Shown: piece after piece, positions 45,989 to 55,680 of the stretch | How the letters are laid out: every line of letters begins with the position of its first letter | Numbering within the stretch: position 1 is the first letter of the stretch | NCBI RefSeq assembly: GCF_013337185.1 | Contig: NZ_SWDE01000004.1 | Span: 62,001 to 126,000, forward strand | Direction: 5' to 3' | Length of the DNA: 64,000 nucleotides | Source: Serratia proteamaculans | Lineage (GTDB): Bacteria > Pseudomonadota > Gammaproteobacteria > Enterobacterales > Enterobacteriaceae | Program-made: the position numbers and the translations under genes | Notes under the pieces: generated by a model | Seen by the model: only the letters and a program-made list of their open reading frames with translations | What the model was told of the DNA's origin: nothing | Database searches by the model: none

Positions 45989-47458
45989 ATGACAGCTGAG
46001 CTACTGGTTAATATCACACCGTCTGAAACGCGGGTTGCCTATATTGATGGCGGCATCCTGCAAGAGATCCATATTGAGCGCGAATCCAAGCGCGGTATCG
46101 TCGGCAATATTTATAAAGGACGCGTAAGTCGCGTGTTGCCGGGTATGCAGGCGGCATTCGTCGATATCGGCCTGGACAAAGCGGCCTTCCTGCACGCCTC
46201 CGATATCATGCCGCACACCGAATGTGTTGCCGGCGATGAGCAGAAAAATTTCCACGTGCGCGATATTGCCGAGCTGGTACGCCAGGGGCAGGATCTGATG
46301 GTGCAGGTGGTGAAAGATCCGCTAGGCACCAAAGGCGCACGCCTGACCACCGACATCACTCTGCCTTCGCGTTACCTGGTGTTCATGCCGGGGGCGGCGC
46401 ACGTTGGCGTTTCGCAGCGTATTGAAAGTGAAGCCGAGCGCGATCGTCTGAAAAAAGCCGTTGCCGGTTACTGTGATGAACTGGGTGGTTTTATCATCCG
46501 CACCGCGGCTGAAGGCATTGGTGAAGAAGAGCTGTCGCAAGATGCCGCCTTCCTCAAACGACTGTGGACCAAGGTGATGGAGCGTAAAAAACGCAACCAG
46601 ACCAAATACAAGCTGTACGGCGAGCTGGCGCTGGCGCAGCGTATTTTGCGCGACTTCGCCGGTGCGGCACTGGACAGGATCCGCGTGGACTCCCGTTTGA
46701 CCCACGATCTATTGGTGGAGTTTACCGGTGAGTACATCCCGGATATTACCGCCAAGCTGGAGCTGTATACCGGCAGCCAGCCGATCTTCGACCTGTACGA
46801 CGTCGAAAACGAGATCCAGCGTGCGCTGGAGCGCAAGGTTGAGCTGAAGTCCGGCGGGTACCTGATCATCGACCAGACCGAAGCGATGACCACCGTGGAT
46901 ATCAATACCGGCGCCTTTGTCGGCCATCGCAATCTCGACGAAACCATCTTCAATACCAATATCGAAGCGACCCAGGCCATTGCCCGCCAACTGCGGCTGC
47001 GCAATCTGGGCGGCATTATCATCATCGACTTTATTGATATGAATAATGACGAACATCGCCGTCGGGTGCTGCATTCGCTGGAGCTGGCGCTGAGTAAAGA
47101 TCGGGTAAAAACCACGATCAACGGCTTCTCTCAGCTAGGCTTAGTGGAAATGACGCGTAAACGTACGCGCGAAAGCATTGAACATGTGCTGTGTCATGAT
47201 TGTCCTACTTGTCATGGACGCGGCACTTTGAAAACTGTGGAAACCGTGTGCTACGAAATTTTGCGTGAAATTGTGCGCGTGCACCATGCTTATGATTCAG
47301 ATCGTTTCCTGGTTTACGCCTCTGCGGCGGTGGGTGAGGCGCTGAAAAGCGAAGAGTCCCATGCGTTGGCCGAAGTGGAAATCTTTGTTGGCAAACAGGT
47401 CAAGGTGCAGATCGAACCCTTGTACAGCCAGGAACAGTTTGACGTTGTCATGATGTAG
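45989..47458 (+). CDS. rng: Ribonuclease G
   Basis: Endonuclease of the RNase E/G family that matures the 5' end of 16S rRNA and turns over some mRNAs, 489 residues. Order of domains: S1 (about 35-130, GIVGNIYKGRVSRVLPGMQAAFVDIGLDKAAFLHASD), 5' sensor, and a catalytic DNase I-like part with the metal aspartates in TTVDINTGAF and IIIIDFIDMNN. The zinc-link cysteines are in CHDCPTCHGRG. It lacks the long C-terminal scaffold of RNase E. The ATG has GAGGAGAAGG upstream. Part of the mre-maf-rng operon. Confidence 0.98.
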   Translation: MTAELLVNITPSETRVAYIDGGILQEIHIERESKRGIVGNIYKGRVSRVLPGMQAAFVDIGLDKAAFLHASDIMPHTECVAGDEQKNFHVRDIAELVRQGQDLMVQVVKDPLGTKGARLTTDITLPSRYLVFMPGAAHVGVSQRIESEAERDRLKKAVAGYCDELGGFIIRTAAEGIGEEELSQDAAFLKRLWTKVMERKKRNQTKYKLYGELALAQRILRDFAGAALDRIRVDSRLTHDLLVEFTGEYIPDITAKLELYTGSQPIFDLYDVENEIQRALERKVELKSGGYLIIDQTEAMTTVDINTGAFVGHRNLDETIFNTNIEATQAIARQLRLRNLGGIIIIDFIDMNNDEHRRRVLHSLELALSKDRVKTTINGFSQLGLVEMTRKRTRESIEHVLCHDCPTCHGRGTLKTVETVCYEILREIVRVHHAYDSDRFLVYASAAVGEALKSEESHALAEVEIFVGKQVKVQIEPLYSQEQFDVVMM

Positions 47459-47490
47459 TCCGCCTGTTGCGGCCAAAGTCCGATATTGGT

Positions 47491-47512
47491 GGGGCCCAGC
47501 ATGCTGGGCCCC
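47491..47512. repeat. Perfect 22-base palindrome between rng and yhdP
   Basis: Starting GGGGCCCAGC and followed directly by its exact reverse complement, this can fold as a hairpin of about nine pairs. No T-run follows, and it lies 49 bases before yhdP. It might pause transcription or protect the rng 3' end from exonucleases. Confidence 0.6.
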
Positions 47513-47560
47513 CCATGCATAGATATCCCGTTGCCAGGCAGCGGAAGCAAGGAGAACTGC

Positions 47561-50500
47561 GTGAGGCGACTGCCTGGGATTTTGTTAGCTACAGGCGCCA
47601 GTCTGATTGTCATCGTGGCGTTGCTTGTCAGCGGGCTGCGTTTGGCGCTGCCTGAACTGAATAACTACCGCCCGCAACTGTTGGCCAAGGTCGAAAGCCT
47701 CTCCGGCGTGCCGGTGCAGATCGACTTTATGCAGGGACGTTGGGAAACCTTCGGCCCGCAGTTGGAAATGCGTAACGTGCGCGCCACGCTACCCAAAAGT
47801 AACCTGCATATAGAACGCGTTACGCTGGCGCTGGACGTATGGCAGTCGCTGTTGCACTGGCGCTGGCAGTTCCGCGATCTCACCTTCTACCAACTCCAGT
47901 TCGATCTCAACACCACTTTGGGTGGCGAAGAGCATAAGGGCAGCACCATCGAACCGGGTAAAATCAGCGATTTGCTGTTGCATCAGGTCGATCACTTCAA
48001 CCTGCGTGACAGCCGCCTTTCCTTCCTTACGCCTGCCGGTGCGCGCGCCGAATTCGAGGTTCCACAGCTAACCTGGCTTAACGGCCGCGATCGTCACCGT
48101 GCCGAGGGGCAGATCAGTCTGTCGACGCTGAACGGCCAGCATGGTGTGGTTCAACTGCGGATGGATCTGCGTGATAACCAGGGGTTATTGAATGTGGGCA
48201 CGGTCTATATGCAGGCCGATAATATCGACATGAAGCCCTGGTTCACCCGTTGGTTACGAGCCAATACCGGCCTGGAAAGCGCCGACTTCAGTCTGGCTGC
48301 CTGGTTGCAAATACAGAACGGTGAAATTGCCGGCGGCAGCGCGTTGCTAAAGCAGGGTGCGGCCAACTGGAACGTGGGCAAACAACAGCACCGCCTGGAC
48401 GTGGACAATCTGGCACTGACGCTCAGCCGCCAGGGGACCGGCTGGCAAGTCGAGGTGCCGCAGCTCAACCTGGCCACCGACGGTCAGGCCTGGCCGCAGG
48501 GTAAGCTGTCCGGGCTGTGGCTACCGGAAAACACCGAGTTTATGGGGCCGGGACAAACCGAAGAACTGCGCGTGCGAGCGACCAACATTCAGCTTGAACG
48601 CTTGTCTGCATTGTTACCGACCTTCTCGTTCCTCAGCCCGGACGTGCTGGAGCGCTGGAACGATCTGCAACCGCAGGGCAAGGTCAATGCATTGGCGTTG
48701 GATATTCCGCTGAAACAGCCGGAAAAAACCCGCTTCCAGGCCCGCTGGCAGGACGTCAGCTGGCAGCCGTGGAAGCTGTTGCCGGGGATAAATCATTTCT
48801 CTGGCGCGCTGAGTGGCGGCGTAGAAAATGGCCGCCTGCAGCTTGATCTCAACGATAGCACCCTGCCGTACGGCGACATGTTCCGCGCCCCGCTGGAAGT
48901 CAGCAGCGCGCGCGGGGCGTTAACCTGGCTGAATAACCCACAGGGCTGGGAGCTGGCGAGTAAAAATCTGGACGTGAAGGCCAAATCGCTGTGGGTTAAC
49001 GGTGATTTCCGCTACCAGCAGCCGGCCAAGGGTGACCCGTGGCTGAACATTCTGGCCGGTATCCGCCTGTATGATGCCGCAGATGCCTGGCGTTACTTCC
49101 CTGAACCCTTGATGGGCAAGCACCTGGTGGACTACCTCAATGGTGCCATTCAGGGCGGGCAGGTGGATAACGCCACGCTGATTTACAACGGTGACCCGCA
49201 GCATTTCCCTTACCGTAAACACGAAGGCCAGTTTGAAGTATTTGTCCCGCTGCGCCATTCGACCTTCCAGTTCCAACCGGACTGGCCGGCATTGACCGAT
49301 CTGGCCATCGATCTCGATTTTGCCAATGAAGGGCTGTGGATGAATGCTCCGCAGACCAAGCTGGGTAAAGTCGATGGCAAAAATGTTACCGCCATCATTC
49401 CGGACTACCTGAAAGAGCGCCTGTTGGTTGACGCTGACGTGGCGGGTCAGGGCGCGGAGATTCATGACTATTTCGAGCAGACACCGCTGCATGATTCGTT
49501 GGGCGCTGCACTGAATGAGCTGCAGATTGGCGGTAATGTCAGTGGGCGCTTACATCTCGATATCCCCTTGAACGGCGAGCTGGTGCGCGCTACGGGTGAG
49601 GTGGCGCTGAACAACAATTCATTGCTGGTTAAGCCGATCGAAAGTGAGCTGAAAAAGGTCAGCGGCAAGTTCCGCTTCGATAACGGCAACCTGACCAGCG
49701 ATACGTTGTCGGCCAACTGGTTCGGGCAGCCGGTTGCGGTGAATTTCAATACGCTGGAAGGTAAAAGCGACTACAAGGTCAATGTGGGTCTGAAAGCTGA
49801 CTGGCAGCCGGGTAAATTCCCCGGTATTCCGCAGGAAGTCGCCGATGCCCTGAGTGGCGGCGCGCCCTGGCAGGGCCAGGTAGCCATTACCTTGCCGCAT
49901 AAGGGCAACGCCAGCTATGACATCGGCATTGATGCGGACCTCAAGAAAGTAAGCAGTCACTTACCCTCTCCGCTGGATAAACCCGCGGGTGAGCCACTGC
50001 CATTGAGCGTAAAAGTGAAAGGTGGACTGAATGGCTTCATGCTGACCGGCAGCGCCGGCAAGCAAAACCATTTCAATAGCGAATGGACCTTTGCCAAACA
50101 GCAAGTGACGCTGGCACGAGCGGCATGGCAAACCGAAGGCGGTGGAACGCCGCCCTTACCGGCCGGTAAATCCTTGACGCTCAACCTGCCGCCACTGGAC
50201 GGTGAAAAGTGGCTGGGGCTGATGGCTCCGGCGCTAAAACAAGGTGGCAGTTCGGGCCAGGTGGGCGGCTTCAACTTCCCAACCACCGTAGCGCTGAAAA
50301 CACCGCAGCTGCTGCTGGGCGGCCAGGCCTGGCACAAGCTGACGCTATCGGCCGAAAAACAGCTTGGCGGCACCCTGGTCAGCGCCAAGGGAGAGGAAGT
50401 CGATGGCAGTCTGCGGGTAACGGATCGTGGGCCATGGCGTGCCGATATCAATTATCTTTATTACAATCCGCAGTTTAGCGACAGCAAGGGCACCCCGACC

Positions 50501-51376
50501 GCGGCAACCAACCCGCTGACGGTGGCAGATAAGGTTTCTTTCCGTGACTGGCCGTCGTTGATGCTGCGCTGCAAGTCGTGCTGGGTGATGGGGCAAAACC
50601 TCGGCAAGGTGGAGGCAGATTTGGCCAATCAGGGCGATACCCTGACTCTGGAGCATGGCTTGGTCGATACCGGCAAAGGGCGCATGACTGCCAGCGGCCT
50701 GTGGAAGCAGAATGCCCAGGAAGAACGCAGCTCGCTGAAAGGCAAACTGCTGGGTGGCAAAATTGATGAAACCGCCGCTTTCTTCGGCATCACCACGCCG
50801 CTGAAAGGCGCGCCTTATGACATTGATTTTGATCTGTACTGGCGTGGCACGCCGTGGAAACCGCAGATGAGTACCCTCAGCGGTGCACTGAAGGTCAATA
50901 TGGGCAAAGGTGAGATCGACAGTATGGGCGGCGGGCGTGCCGGTCAGTTGTTGCGTTTGGTCAGCGTCGACTCCCTGCTACGTAAGTTGCAGTTCGATTT
51001 CAGTGATACCTTCGGCAAAGGTTTCTACTTTGACTCCATCCGCAGCACCGCATGGCTGAAAGATGGCATAATGCATACCGATAACCTGTTGGTTGACGGA
51101 CTGGCGGCGGATATTGCCATGAACGGTCAGGTCGATTTGGCGCGCAGAAGGATTGATATGGAAGCGGTGGTTGCACCGGCCATTTCGACCACTGTCGGCG
51201 TAGCCACGGCGTTCGTGATTAACCCTATCGTCGGCGCGGCGGTGTTTGCTGCCTCGCAGGTATTGGGGCCGCTATGGAATAAGATCTCGCTGATTCGCTA
51301 CCATATCAGCGGCGATTTGGACCAGCCGAAGGTCAACGAGGTCCTGCGTAAGCCAAAGGAGGATAAGGCGTCATGA
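47561..51376 (+). CDS. yhdP: AsmA-like phospholipid transport protein YhdP
   Basis: 1271-residue inner-membrane-anchored protein that spans the periplasm and moves phospholipids to the outer membrane, with TamB and YdbH. One N-terminal membrane segment (about 7-28) is followed by a very long beta-rich chain with the DUF3971 and AsmA-like C-terminal regions. RVTLALDVWQSLLHWRWQFRDLTF, SRLSFLTPAGAR, FYFDSIRSTAWLKDGIMHTDNLLVDGLAADIAMNGQVDLARR and VNPIVGAAVFAASQVLGPLW match the E. coli protein (about 1266 residues). The start is GTG at 47561 with AAGGAG seven bases upstream. The next gene overlaps it by four bases. Confidence 0.95.
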   Translation: MRRLPGILLATGASLIVIVALLVSGLRLALPELNNYRPQLLAKVESLSGVPVQIDFMQGRWETFGPQLEMRNVRATLPKSNLHIERVTLALDVWQSLLHWRWQFRDLTFYQLQFDLNTTLGGEEHKGSTIEPGKISDLLLHQVDHFNLRDSRLSFLTPAGARAEFEVPQLTWLNGRDRHRAEGQISLSTLNGQHGVVQLRMDLRDNQGLLNVGTVYMQADNIDMKPWFTRWLRANTGLESADFSLAAWLQIQNGEIAGGSALLKQGAANWNVGKQQHRLDVDNLALTLSRQGTGWQVEVPQLNLATDGQAWPQGKLSGLWLPENTEFMGPGQTEELRVRATNIQLERLSALLPTFSFLSPDVLERWNDLQPQGKVNALALDIPLKQPEKTRFQARWQDVSWQPWKLLPGINHFSGALSGGVENGRLQLDLNDSTLPYGDMFRAPLEVSSARGALTWLNNPQGWELASKNLDVKAKSLWVNGDFRYQQPAKGDPWLNILAGIRLYDAADAWRYFPEPLMGKHLVDYLNGAIQGGQVDNATLIYNGDPQHFPYRKHEGQFEVFVPLRHSTFQFQPDWPALTDLAIDLDFANEGLWMNAPQTKLGKVDGKNVTAIIPDYLKERLLVDADVAGQGAEIHDYFEQTPLHDSLGAALNELQIGGNVSGRLHLDIPLNGELVRATGEVALNNNSLLVKPIESELKKVSGKFRFDNGNLTSDTLSANWFGQPVAVNFNTLEGKSDYKVNVGLKADWQPGKFPGIPQEVADALSGGAPWQGQVAITLPHKGNASYDIGIDADLKKVSSHLPSPLDKPAGEPLPLSVKVKGGLNGFMLTGSAGKQNHFNSEWTFAKQQVTLARAAWQTEGGGTPPLPAGKSLTLNLPPLDGEKWLGLMAPALKQGGSSGQVGGFNFPTTVALKTPQLLLGGQAWHKLTLSAEKQLGGTLVSAKGEEVDGSLRVTDRGPWRADINYLYYNPQFSDSKGTPTAATNPLTVADKVSFRDWPSLMLRCKSCWVMGQNLGKVEADLANQGDTLTLEHGLVDTGKGRMTASGLWKQNAQEERSSLKGKLLGGKIDETAAFFGITTPLKGAPYDIDFDLYWRGTPWKPQMSTLSGALKVNMGKGEIDSMGGGRAGQLLRLVSVDSLLRKLQFDFSDTFGKGFYFDSIRSTAWLKDGIMHTDNLLVDGLAADIAMNGQVDLARRRIDMEAVVAPAISTTVGVATAFVINPIVGAAVFAASQVLGPLWNKISLIRYHISGDLDQPKVNEVLRKPKEDKAS

Positions 51377-52233
51377 AAAGTGCTAACGTTGCGTTGTTAC
51401 AGTTGTGCAGTGGCGATCGGGTGCGTGACAACCTGGCCCAGATTGAACAGCAGATTAAGCAGCTCAATACCGGGGTAAAACTGGTTATGACGCCGGAGAA
51501 CGCGCTGTTGTTTGCCAATTCTGCGGCTTATCGTGAACATGCGGAACACCAGGGCGACGGTCCGCTGCAAAATGCGGTGCGTGAGATGGCACGGCGTTAT
51601 GGCGTCTGGCTGCTGGTGGGGTCGATGCCACTGGTCAGCCGTGAAAACCCTGCGCTGATCACCACCAGTAGCCTGCTGTTTGACGACCAGGGCGAGATCC
51701 GCGCGCGTTACGACAAACTGCACATGTTCGACGTGGACATTAACGACTCCCACGGCCATTATCGGGAGTCGGACACCTATCAGCATGGCCAGCAGCTCCA
51801 GGTGGTCGATACCCCGGTCGGGCGGCTTGGCATGACCATCTGCTACGATCTGCGCTTCCCGGCGCTGTTCCAGGCGTTACGGGCACAGGGCGCTGAGCTG
51901 ATTTCCGTACCGGCGGCCTTTACTCGTGTGACTGGTGAGGCGCACTGGGAAATTCTGCTGCGTGCCAGGGCGATTGAAAACCAGTGTGTGATCCTGGCAC
52001 CGGCACAGGTTGGCAGCCATGGCCCGACTCGTCGCACCTGGGGCCATTCGCTGGCGGTGGATGCCTGGGGCAAAGTATTGGCTGAAAACCCGGATGCGGT
52101 ATCGGCGTTGAAAGTGCGGGTCGATATTACCGGCCTCAAAACCATTCGCGAGCAAATGCCGGTATTGCAACACAACCGATTCCAGACGTCGCTGACGGCG
52201 CCGTTTGAAAACAAATCCTCCATTAAAGAGTGA
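51373..52233 (+). CDS. Carbon-nitrogen hydrolase (Nit1/Nit2-like amidase)
   Basis: 286-residue nitrilase-superfamily amidase. The catalytic triad is recognisable: Glu in [11 protein letters not shown], Lys in [15 protein letters not shown] and Cys in [14 protein letters not shown], with a second conserved glutamate in [17 protein letters not shown]. The pattern KLHLFDV...[11 protein letters not shown] is typical of the NIT1 branch, which includes deaminated-glutathione and omega-amidases that act in metabolite repair. It starts inside the yhdP stop (ATGA), and tldD begins seven bases after it, so the three are co-transcribed. Exact substrate not established. Confidence 0.93.
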   Translation: MKSANVALLQLCSGDRVRDNLAQIEQQIKQLNTGVKLVMTPENALLFANSAAYREHAEHQGDGPLQNAVREMARRYGVWLLVGSMPLVSRENPALITTSSLLFDDQGEIRARYDKLHMFDVDINDSHGHYRESDTYQHGQQLQVVDTPVGRLGMTICYDLRFPALFQALRAQGAELISVPAAFTRVTGEAHWEILLRARAIENQCVILAPAQVGSHGPTRRTWGHSLAVDAWGKVLAENPDAVSALKVRVDITGLKTIREQMPVLQHNRFQTSLTAPFENKSSIKE

Positions 52234-52240
52234 AAAAATT

Positions 52241-53686
52241 ATGAGCCTGACGTTTGTCAGTGAGCAGTTACTTGCTGCCAATAAGCTGAGCCACCAGGAT
52301 CTGTTTTCCGTCCTGGGGCAACTGGCCGAACGCCGCCTCGATTATGCCGATCTCTATTTCCAGTCGAGCTACCACGAAGCCTGGGTGATTGAAGACGGTA
52401 TCATCAAGGATGGCTCTTACAATATCGATCAAGGGGTCGGGGTTCGCGCCGTGAGCGGCGAGAAAACCGGCTTCGCCTATGCCGATCAAATCACCCTGAA
52501 TGCCTTGCAGCAAAGTGCCCATGCCGCGCGCAGCATAGTCCGTGACAGCGGTAACGGTCAGGTGCATACCCTGGGTGAAATCAGCCATAAGGCGTTGTAT
52601 CCCCTGCTTGATCCGCTGCAAAGCCTGCCGCGTGAAGAGAAAATCGCTCTGTTGCACCGCGTTGACAAGGTGGCCCGCGCGGCCGATAAACGGGTGCAAG
52701 AGGTCAGCGCCAGCATCACCGGCGTGTATGAACAAATCCTGGTAGCCGCCACCGACGGCACCCTGGCGGCGGACGTTCGCCCGTTGGTGCGTTTATCCGT
52801 CAGCGTGTTGGTGGAGCAAGACGGCAAGCGTGAACGCGGCTCCAGCGGCGGCGGTGGCCGTTTCGGCTATGACTATTTCCTGGAAATCGCCGATGGCGAA
52901 GTCCGTGCCGATGCTTACGCCAAAGAAGCGGTGCGCATGGCATTGATTAACCTTTCTGCGGTGGCGGCCCCGGCAGGCAATATGCCGGTGGTGCTGGGAG
53001 CAGGCTGGCCCGGCGTGCTGCTGCATGAGGCAGTGGGCCACGGGCTGGAAGGCGACTTCAACCGTCGTGGCACTTCGGTCTTTAGCGGTCAGATGGGCCA
53101 GTTGGTGGCTTCCGAGCTGTGCACCGTGGTGGACGACGGCACTTTGCAGGGGTTACGCGGTTCGTTGGCGATCGATGACGAAGGCGTACCCGGCCAGTAC
53201 AACATGTTGATTGAGAACGGTATCCTGAAAGGTTATATGCAGGACAAACTCAATGCGCGTCTGATGGGCGTTGCGCCAACCGGTAACGGCCGCCGCGAGT
53301 CCTACGCGCACCTGCCGATGCCGCGCATGACCAACACTTACATGCTAGCGGGCAAGTCAACGCCGGAAGAGATCATCTCCAGCGTCGAATACGGCCTGTA
53401 TGCGCCGAACTTTGGCGGTGGCCAGGTGGATATCACCTCCGGCAAGTTTGTGTTCTCCACCACCGAAGCCTACCTGATCGAAAAAGGCCGCATCACCAAG
53501 CCGGTGAAAGGCGCAACGCTGATTGGCTCAGGTATTGAGGCAATGCAGCAAATTTCGATGGTGGGCAACGATCTGGCGCTGGATAAAGGCGTCGGTGTCT
53601 GCGGTAAAGAGGGGCAAAGCCTGCCGGTGGGGGTTGGTCAACCGACCCTGAAGCTGGACACCCTGACCGTCGGCGGTACCGCGTAA
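52241..53686 (+). CDS. tldD: Metalloprotease subunit TldD
   Basis: Zinc metalloprotease that works as a heterodimer with TldE (PmbA) to mature peptides such as microcin B17 and to remove unfolded short peptides, 481 residues, the same length as in E. coli. The zinc motif is HEAVGH at 262-267 in [58 protein letters not shown] and [19 protein letters not shown] are also diagnostic. The ATG at 52241 has the right family N-terminus ([10 protein letters not shown]); an earlier in-frame ATG lies inside the previous gene. Last gene of the conserved block. Confidence 0.97.
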   Translation: MSLTFVSEQLLAANKLSHQDLFSVLGQLAERRLDYADLYFQSSYHEAWVIEDGIIKDGSYNIDQGVGVRAVSGEKTGFAYADQITLNALQQSAHAARSIVRDSGNGQVHTLGEISHKALYPLLDPLQSLPREEKIALLHRVDKVARAADKRVQEVSASITGVYEQILVAATDGTLAADVRPLVRLSVSVLVEQDGKRERGSSGGGGRFGYDYFLEIADGEVRADAYAKEAVRMALINLSAVAAPAGNMPVVLGAGWPGVLLHEAVGHGLEGDFNRRGTSVFSGQMGQLVASELCTVVDDGTLQGLRGSLAIDDEGVPGQYNMLIENGILKGYMQDKLNARLMGVAPTGNGRRESYAHLPMPRMTNTYMLAGKSTPEEIISSVEYGLYAPNFGGGQVDITSGKFVFSTTEAYLIEKGRITKPVKGATLIGSGIEAMQQISMVGNDLALDKGVGVCGKEGQSLPVGVGQPTLKLDTLTVGGTA

Positions 53687-53698
53687 GTCATACCTTCC

Positions 53699-53719
53699 AG
53701 GGGCCGGTTCACGGCCCCT
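53699..53719 (+). terminator. Hairpin after tldD
   Basis: AGGGGCCG / CGGCCCCT, eight perfect pairs with a GTTCA loop, starts 12 bases after the tldD stop. T-richness appears only about ten bases later, so this is a probable but not canonical terminator. Confidence 0.7.
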
Positions 53720-53863
53720 GTTAGCCTTCGTTTTTGAGGCTCTCATCGCACTAACGACAATTTTCTTCCGTCCGGCCAAAATTAAGAGTGATTCACTGTT
53801 TATTTCTGTCAGCGCAAATCAATAAGCTAATTTCACCATTTTCAGGTGACTTTCCGCTGCCTG

Positions 53864-53887
53864 CTTTAGGAATGTTCCTTCCTAAAG
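53864..53887. repeat. Inverted repeat upstream of the TpsB gene
   Basis: CTTTAGGAA and TTCCTAAAG are a perfect 9-bp inverted repeat around TGTTCC, about 95 bases before the TpsB start. It could be an operator or a leader hairpin. Confidence 0.4.
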
Positions 53888-53980
53888 GGTCCAATCAGGG
53901 CCGTGGCTAATGGTTCGCATCTTGTTACATTTGCCGTTCTGTCGTTAAAATGCCGAAAAAACACACGGATGATCTTCTGA

Positions 53981-55654
53981 ATGGATTCAGTCACTCAACG
54001 GCTCTCGGCAGCTTTGCTGTGCATTTTATTTTCCTCCGCCACCGGCGCTAACCTGCTTAGCCCGGCGGATCGCGACACCATTCAACAACAGCAGCGTGAC
54101 TTGCTGGAGCAAAACCAGCAGCAGCGGCAGGAACTGCAACGCAGCCTGACGCCGACCCTGCCCGCAACCCCGGCACCCAGCGCCAACACGGGTGGCCCTT
54201 GCTTCACCATCAACCGTATTCAACTGGAAGGCGCCGAGCATCTGCCTGCCAGTGCGCAGCGTAAACTCACCCAGAGTTACCTGCAGCAATGCCTGAATCT
54301 GGGGCAAATCCAAACGCTGGTGCAGCAGGTTTCCGACTGGTACATCGGCCGTGGTTATATCACCAGTCGTGCATTCCTGACCGAGCAGGATCTGTCGCGC
54401 GGCGAACTGCGGTTACTGGTGCTGGAAGGGCGGCTTGAGAAAATCCTGCTGGAGCAGCACGACGACCGCATGCTGAAAATGGCTTTCCCAGGTCTGCAAG
54501 GCAAAATCCTCAACCTGCGCGATATCGAGCAGGGCATGGAGCAGATTAACCGTCTGCGCCAGCAACCGGTGCAGATAGAAATCCTGCCCGGCAGCCAACC
54601 GGGTTACTCGGTGGTCAATTTAAGCGCCAAACCCGAGTTTCCGCTGATGCTGGGGCTGGGGTTCGACAACAGCGGGCAAAAAAGTACCGGAACCGGGCAG
54701 CTCAACGGATCGCTGACCGGTAATAACCTGCTGGGGTTGGCGGATCAATGGTTTGTCGCCGGTGCCCGAAGCAGTGATTTCGCCAACGATCACAACGCGC
54801 GCAGTGTGCAGACCGGCGTCAGCCTGCCTTACGGTTACTGGACGCTGGATTACAACTATTCCTACAGCGACTACCTGACCACCATTAACAATCAGGGATT
54901 CGACTGGCGCTCCAGCGGTGACAGTCAGACCCATCGCCTGGGCGTTTCGCGGGTGCTGCTGCGTGACGGCGAAATGAAAACCGGCCTGTCGCTGGGGCTG
55001 ACGCACCGCATCAACCGCAATTATCTTAACGATACCCGGCTGGAAAGCAGCAGCCGCAAGCTGACCAGTGTGACGCTGGGAGTCAGCCATAGCCAGAAAC
55101 TGCTGGGCGGTTTCGCCACCCTGAACCCGGCCTACAGCCGTGGTGTCCCCTGGTTGGGCGCAGAAAATGACAGCGGAAAAATCAAGGAAGCACCCCGGGC
55201 CGAGTTTCACAAGCTTTCGCTTTCCGGCAGCTACTACCTGCCGCTGGCGCAAGATTGGACCTATCTCACCAGTCTTTACAGCCAGTGGAGTAACCACCGT
55301 TTGTACGGCAGCGAACGCCTGACGATAGGGGGGGAAAGCTCTGTACGTGGTTTCAAGGAGCAATACCTTTCCGGGGACAAGGGCGGTTACTGGCGTAACG
55401 AGGTCAACCGCACGCTGGTGACATTGCCGTACCTCGGCAGTATCAACGCCCTGGCGGCGCTCGACGGTGGCTATTTGCAGCGCGACAAGCTGGATGCCAA
55501 CGCCTCCGGCACGCTGTGGGGCGGCGCTGTGGGGCTGGGTAGCCGAGGCCGCTATTTCAGCAGCCAACTGACCGTCGGCTGGCCGCTGGCTTATCCCGAC
55601 TGGCTCAAACCGGATCGGGTCTCGGTTTATTACCGGGTGAATATCGTACTTTAA
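53981..55654 (+). CDS. TpsB outer-membrane transporter of a two-partner secretion system (ShlB/FhaC/CdiB family)
   Basis: 557 residues. A signal peptide ([16 protein letters not shown]) is followed by a glutamine-rich N-terminal helix/linker ([23 protein letters not shown]). Then come two POTRA domains (about 70-215, starting [17 protein letters not shown], with [31 protein letters not shown]) and a 16-strand beta-barrel. The VRGF motif of loop L6 is at 455-458 ([15 protein letters not shown]), and the last strand ends in RVNIVL. Length and pattern match ShlB, HecB and CdiB. It translocates the TpsA protein encoded 26 bases downstream. The ribosome site is weak (GGA, 11 bases from the ATG). 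E. coli has other genes at this position after tldD, so the locus is an insertion. Confidence 0.95.
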   Translation: MDSVTQRLSAALLCILFSSATGANLLSPADRDTIQQQQRDLLEQNQQQRQELQRSLTPTLPATPAPSANTGGPCFTINRIQLEGAEHLPASAQRKLTQSYLQQCLNLGQIQTLVQQVSDWYIGRGYITSRAFLTEQDLSRGELRLLVLEGRLEKILLEQHDDRMLKMAFPGLQGKILNLRDIEQGMEQINRLRQQPVQIEILPGSQPGYSVVNLSAKPEFPLMLGLGFDNSGQKSTGTGQLNGSLTGNNLLGLADQWFVAGARSSDFANDHNARSVQTGVSLPYGYWTLDYNYSYSDYLTTINNQGFDWRSSGDSQTHRLGVSRVLLRDGEMKTGLSLGLTHRINRNYLNDTRLESSSRKLTSVTLGVSHSQKLLGGFATLNPAYSRGVPWLGAENDSGKIKEAPRAEFHKLSLSGSYYLPLAQDWTYLTSLYSQWSNHRLYGSERLTIGGESSVRGFKEQYLSGDKGGYWRNEVNRTLVTLPYLGSINALAALDGGYLQRDKLDANASGTLWGGAVGLGSRGRYFSSQLTVGWPLAYPDWLKPDRVSVYYRVNIVL

Positions 55655-55680
55655 CGCTAATGCACAGGAAGGTTTCAAGG

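Noticed and set aside
53687-53980. An attachment site or direct repeats marking the TPS locus as a mobile island
   Set aside because: No tRNA gene, integrase, insertion sequence or flanking direct repeat is visible on this side, and the other end is outside the window.
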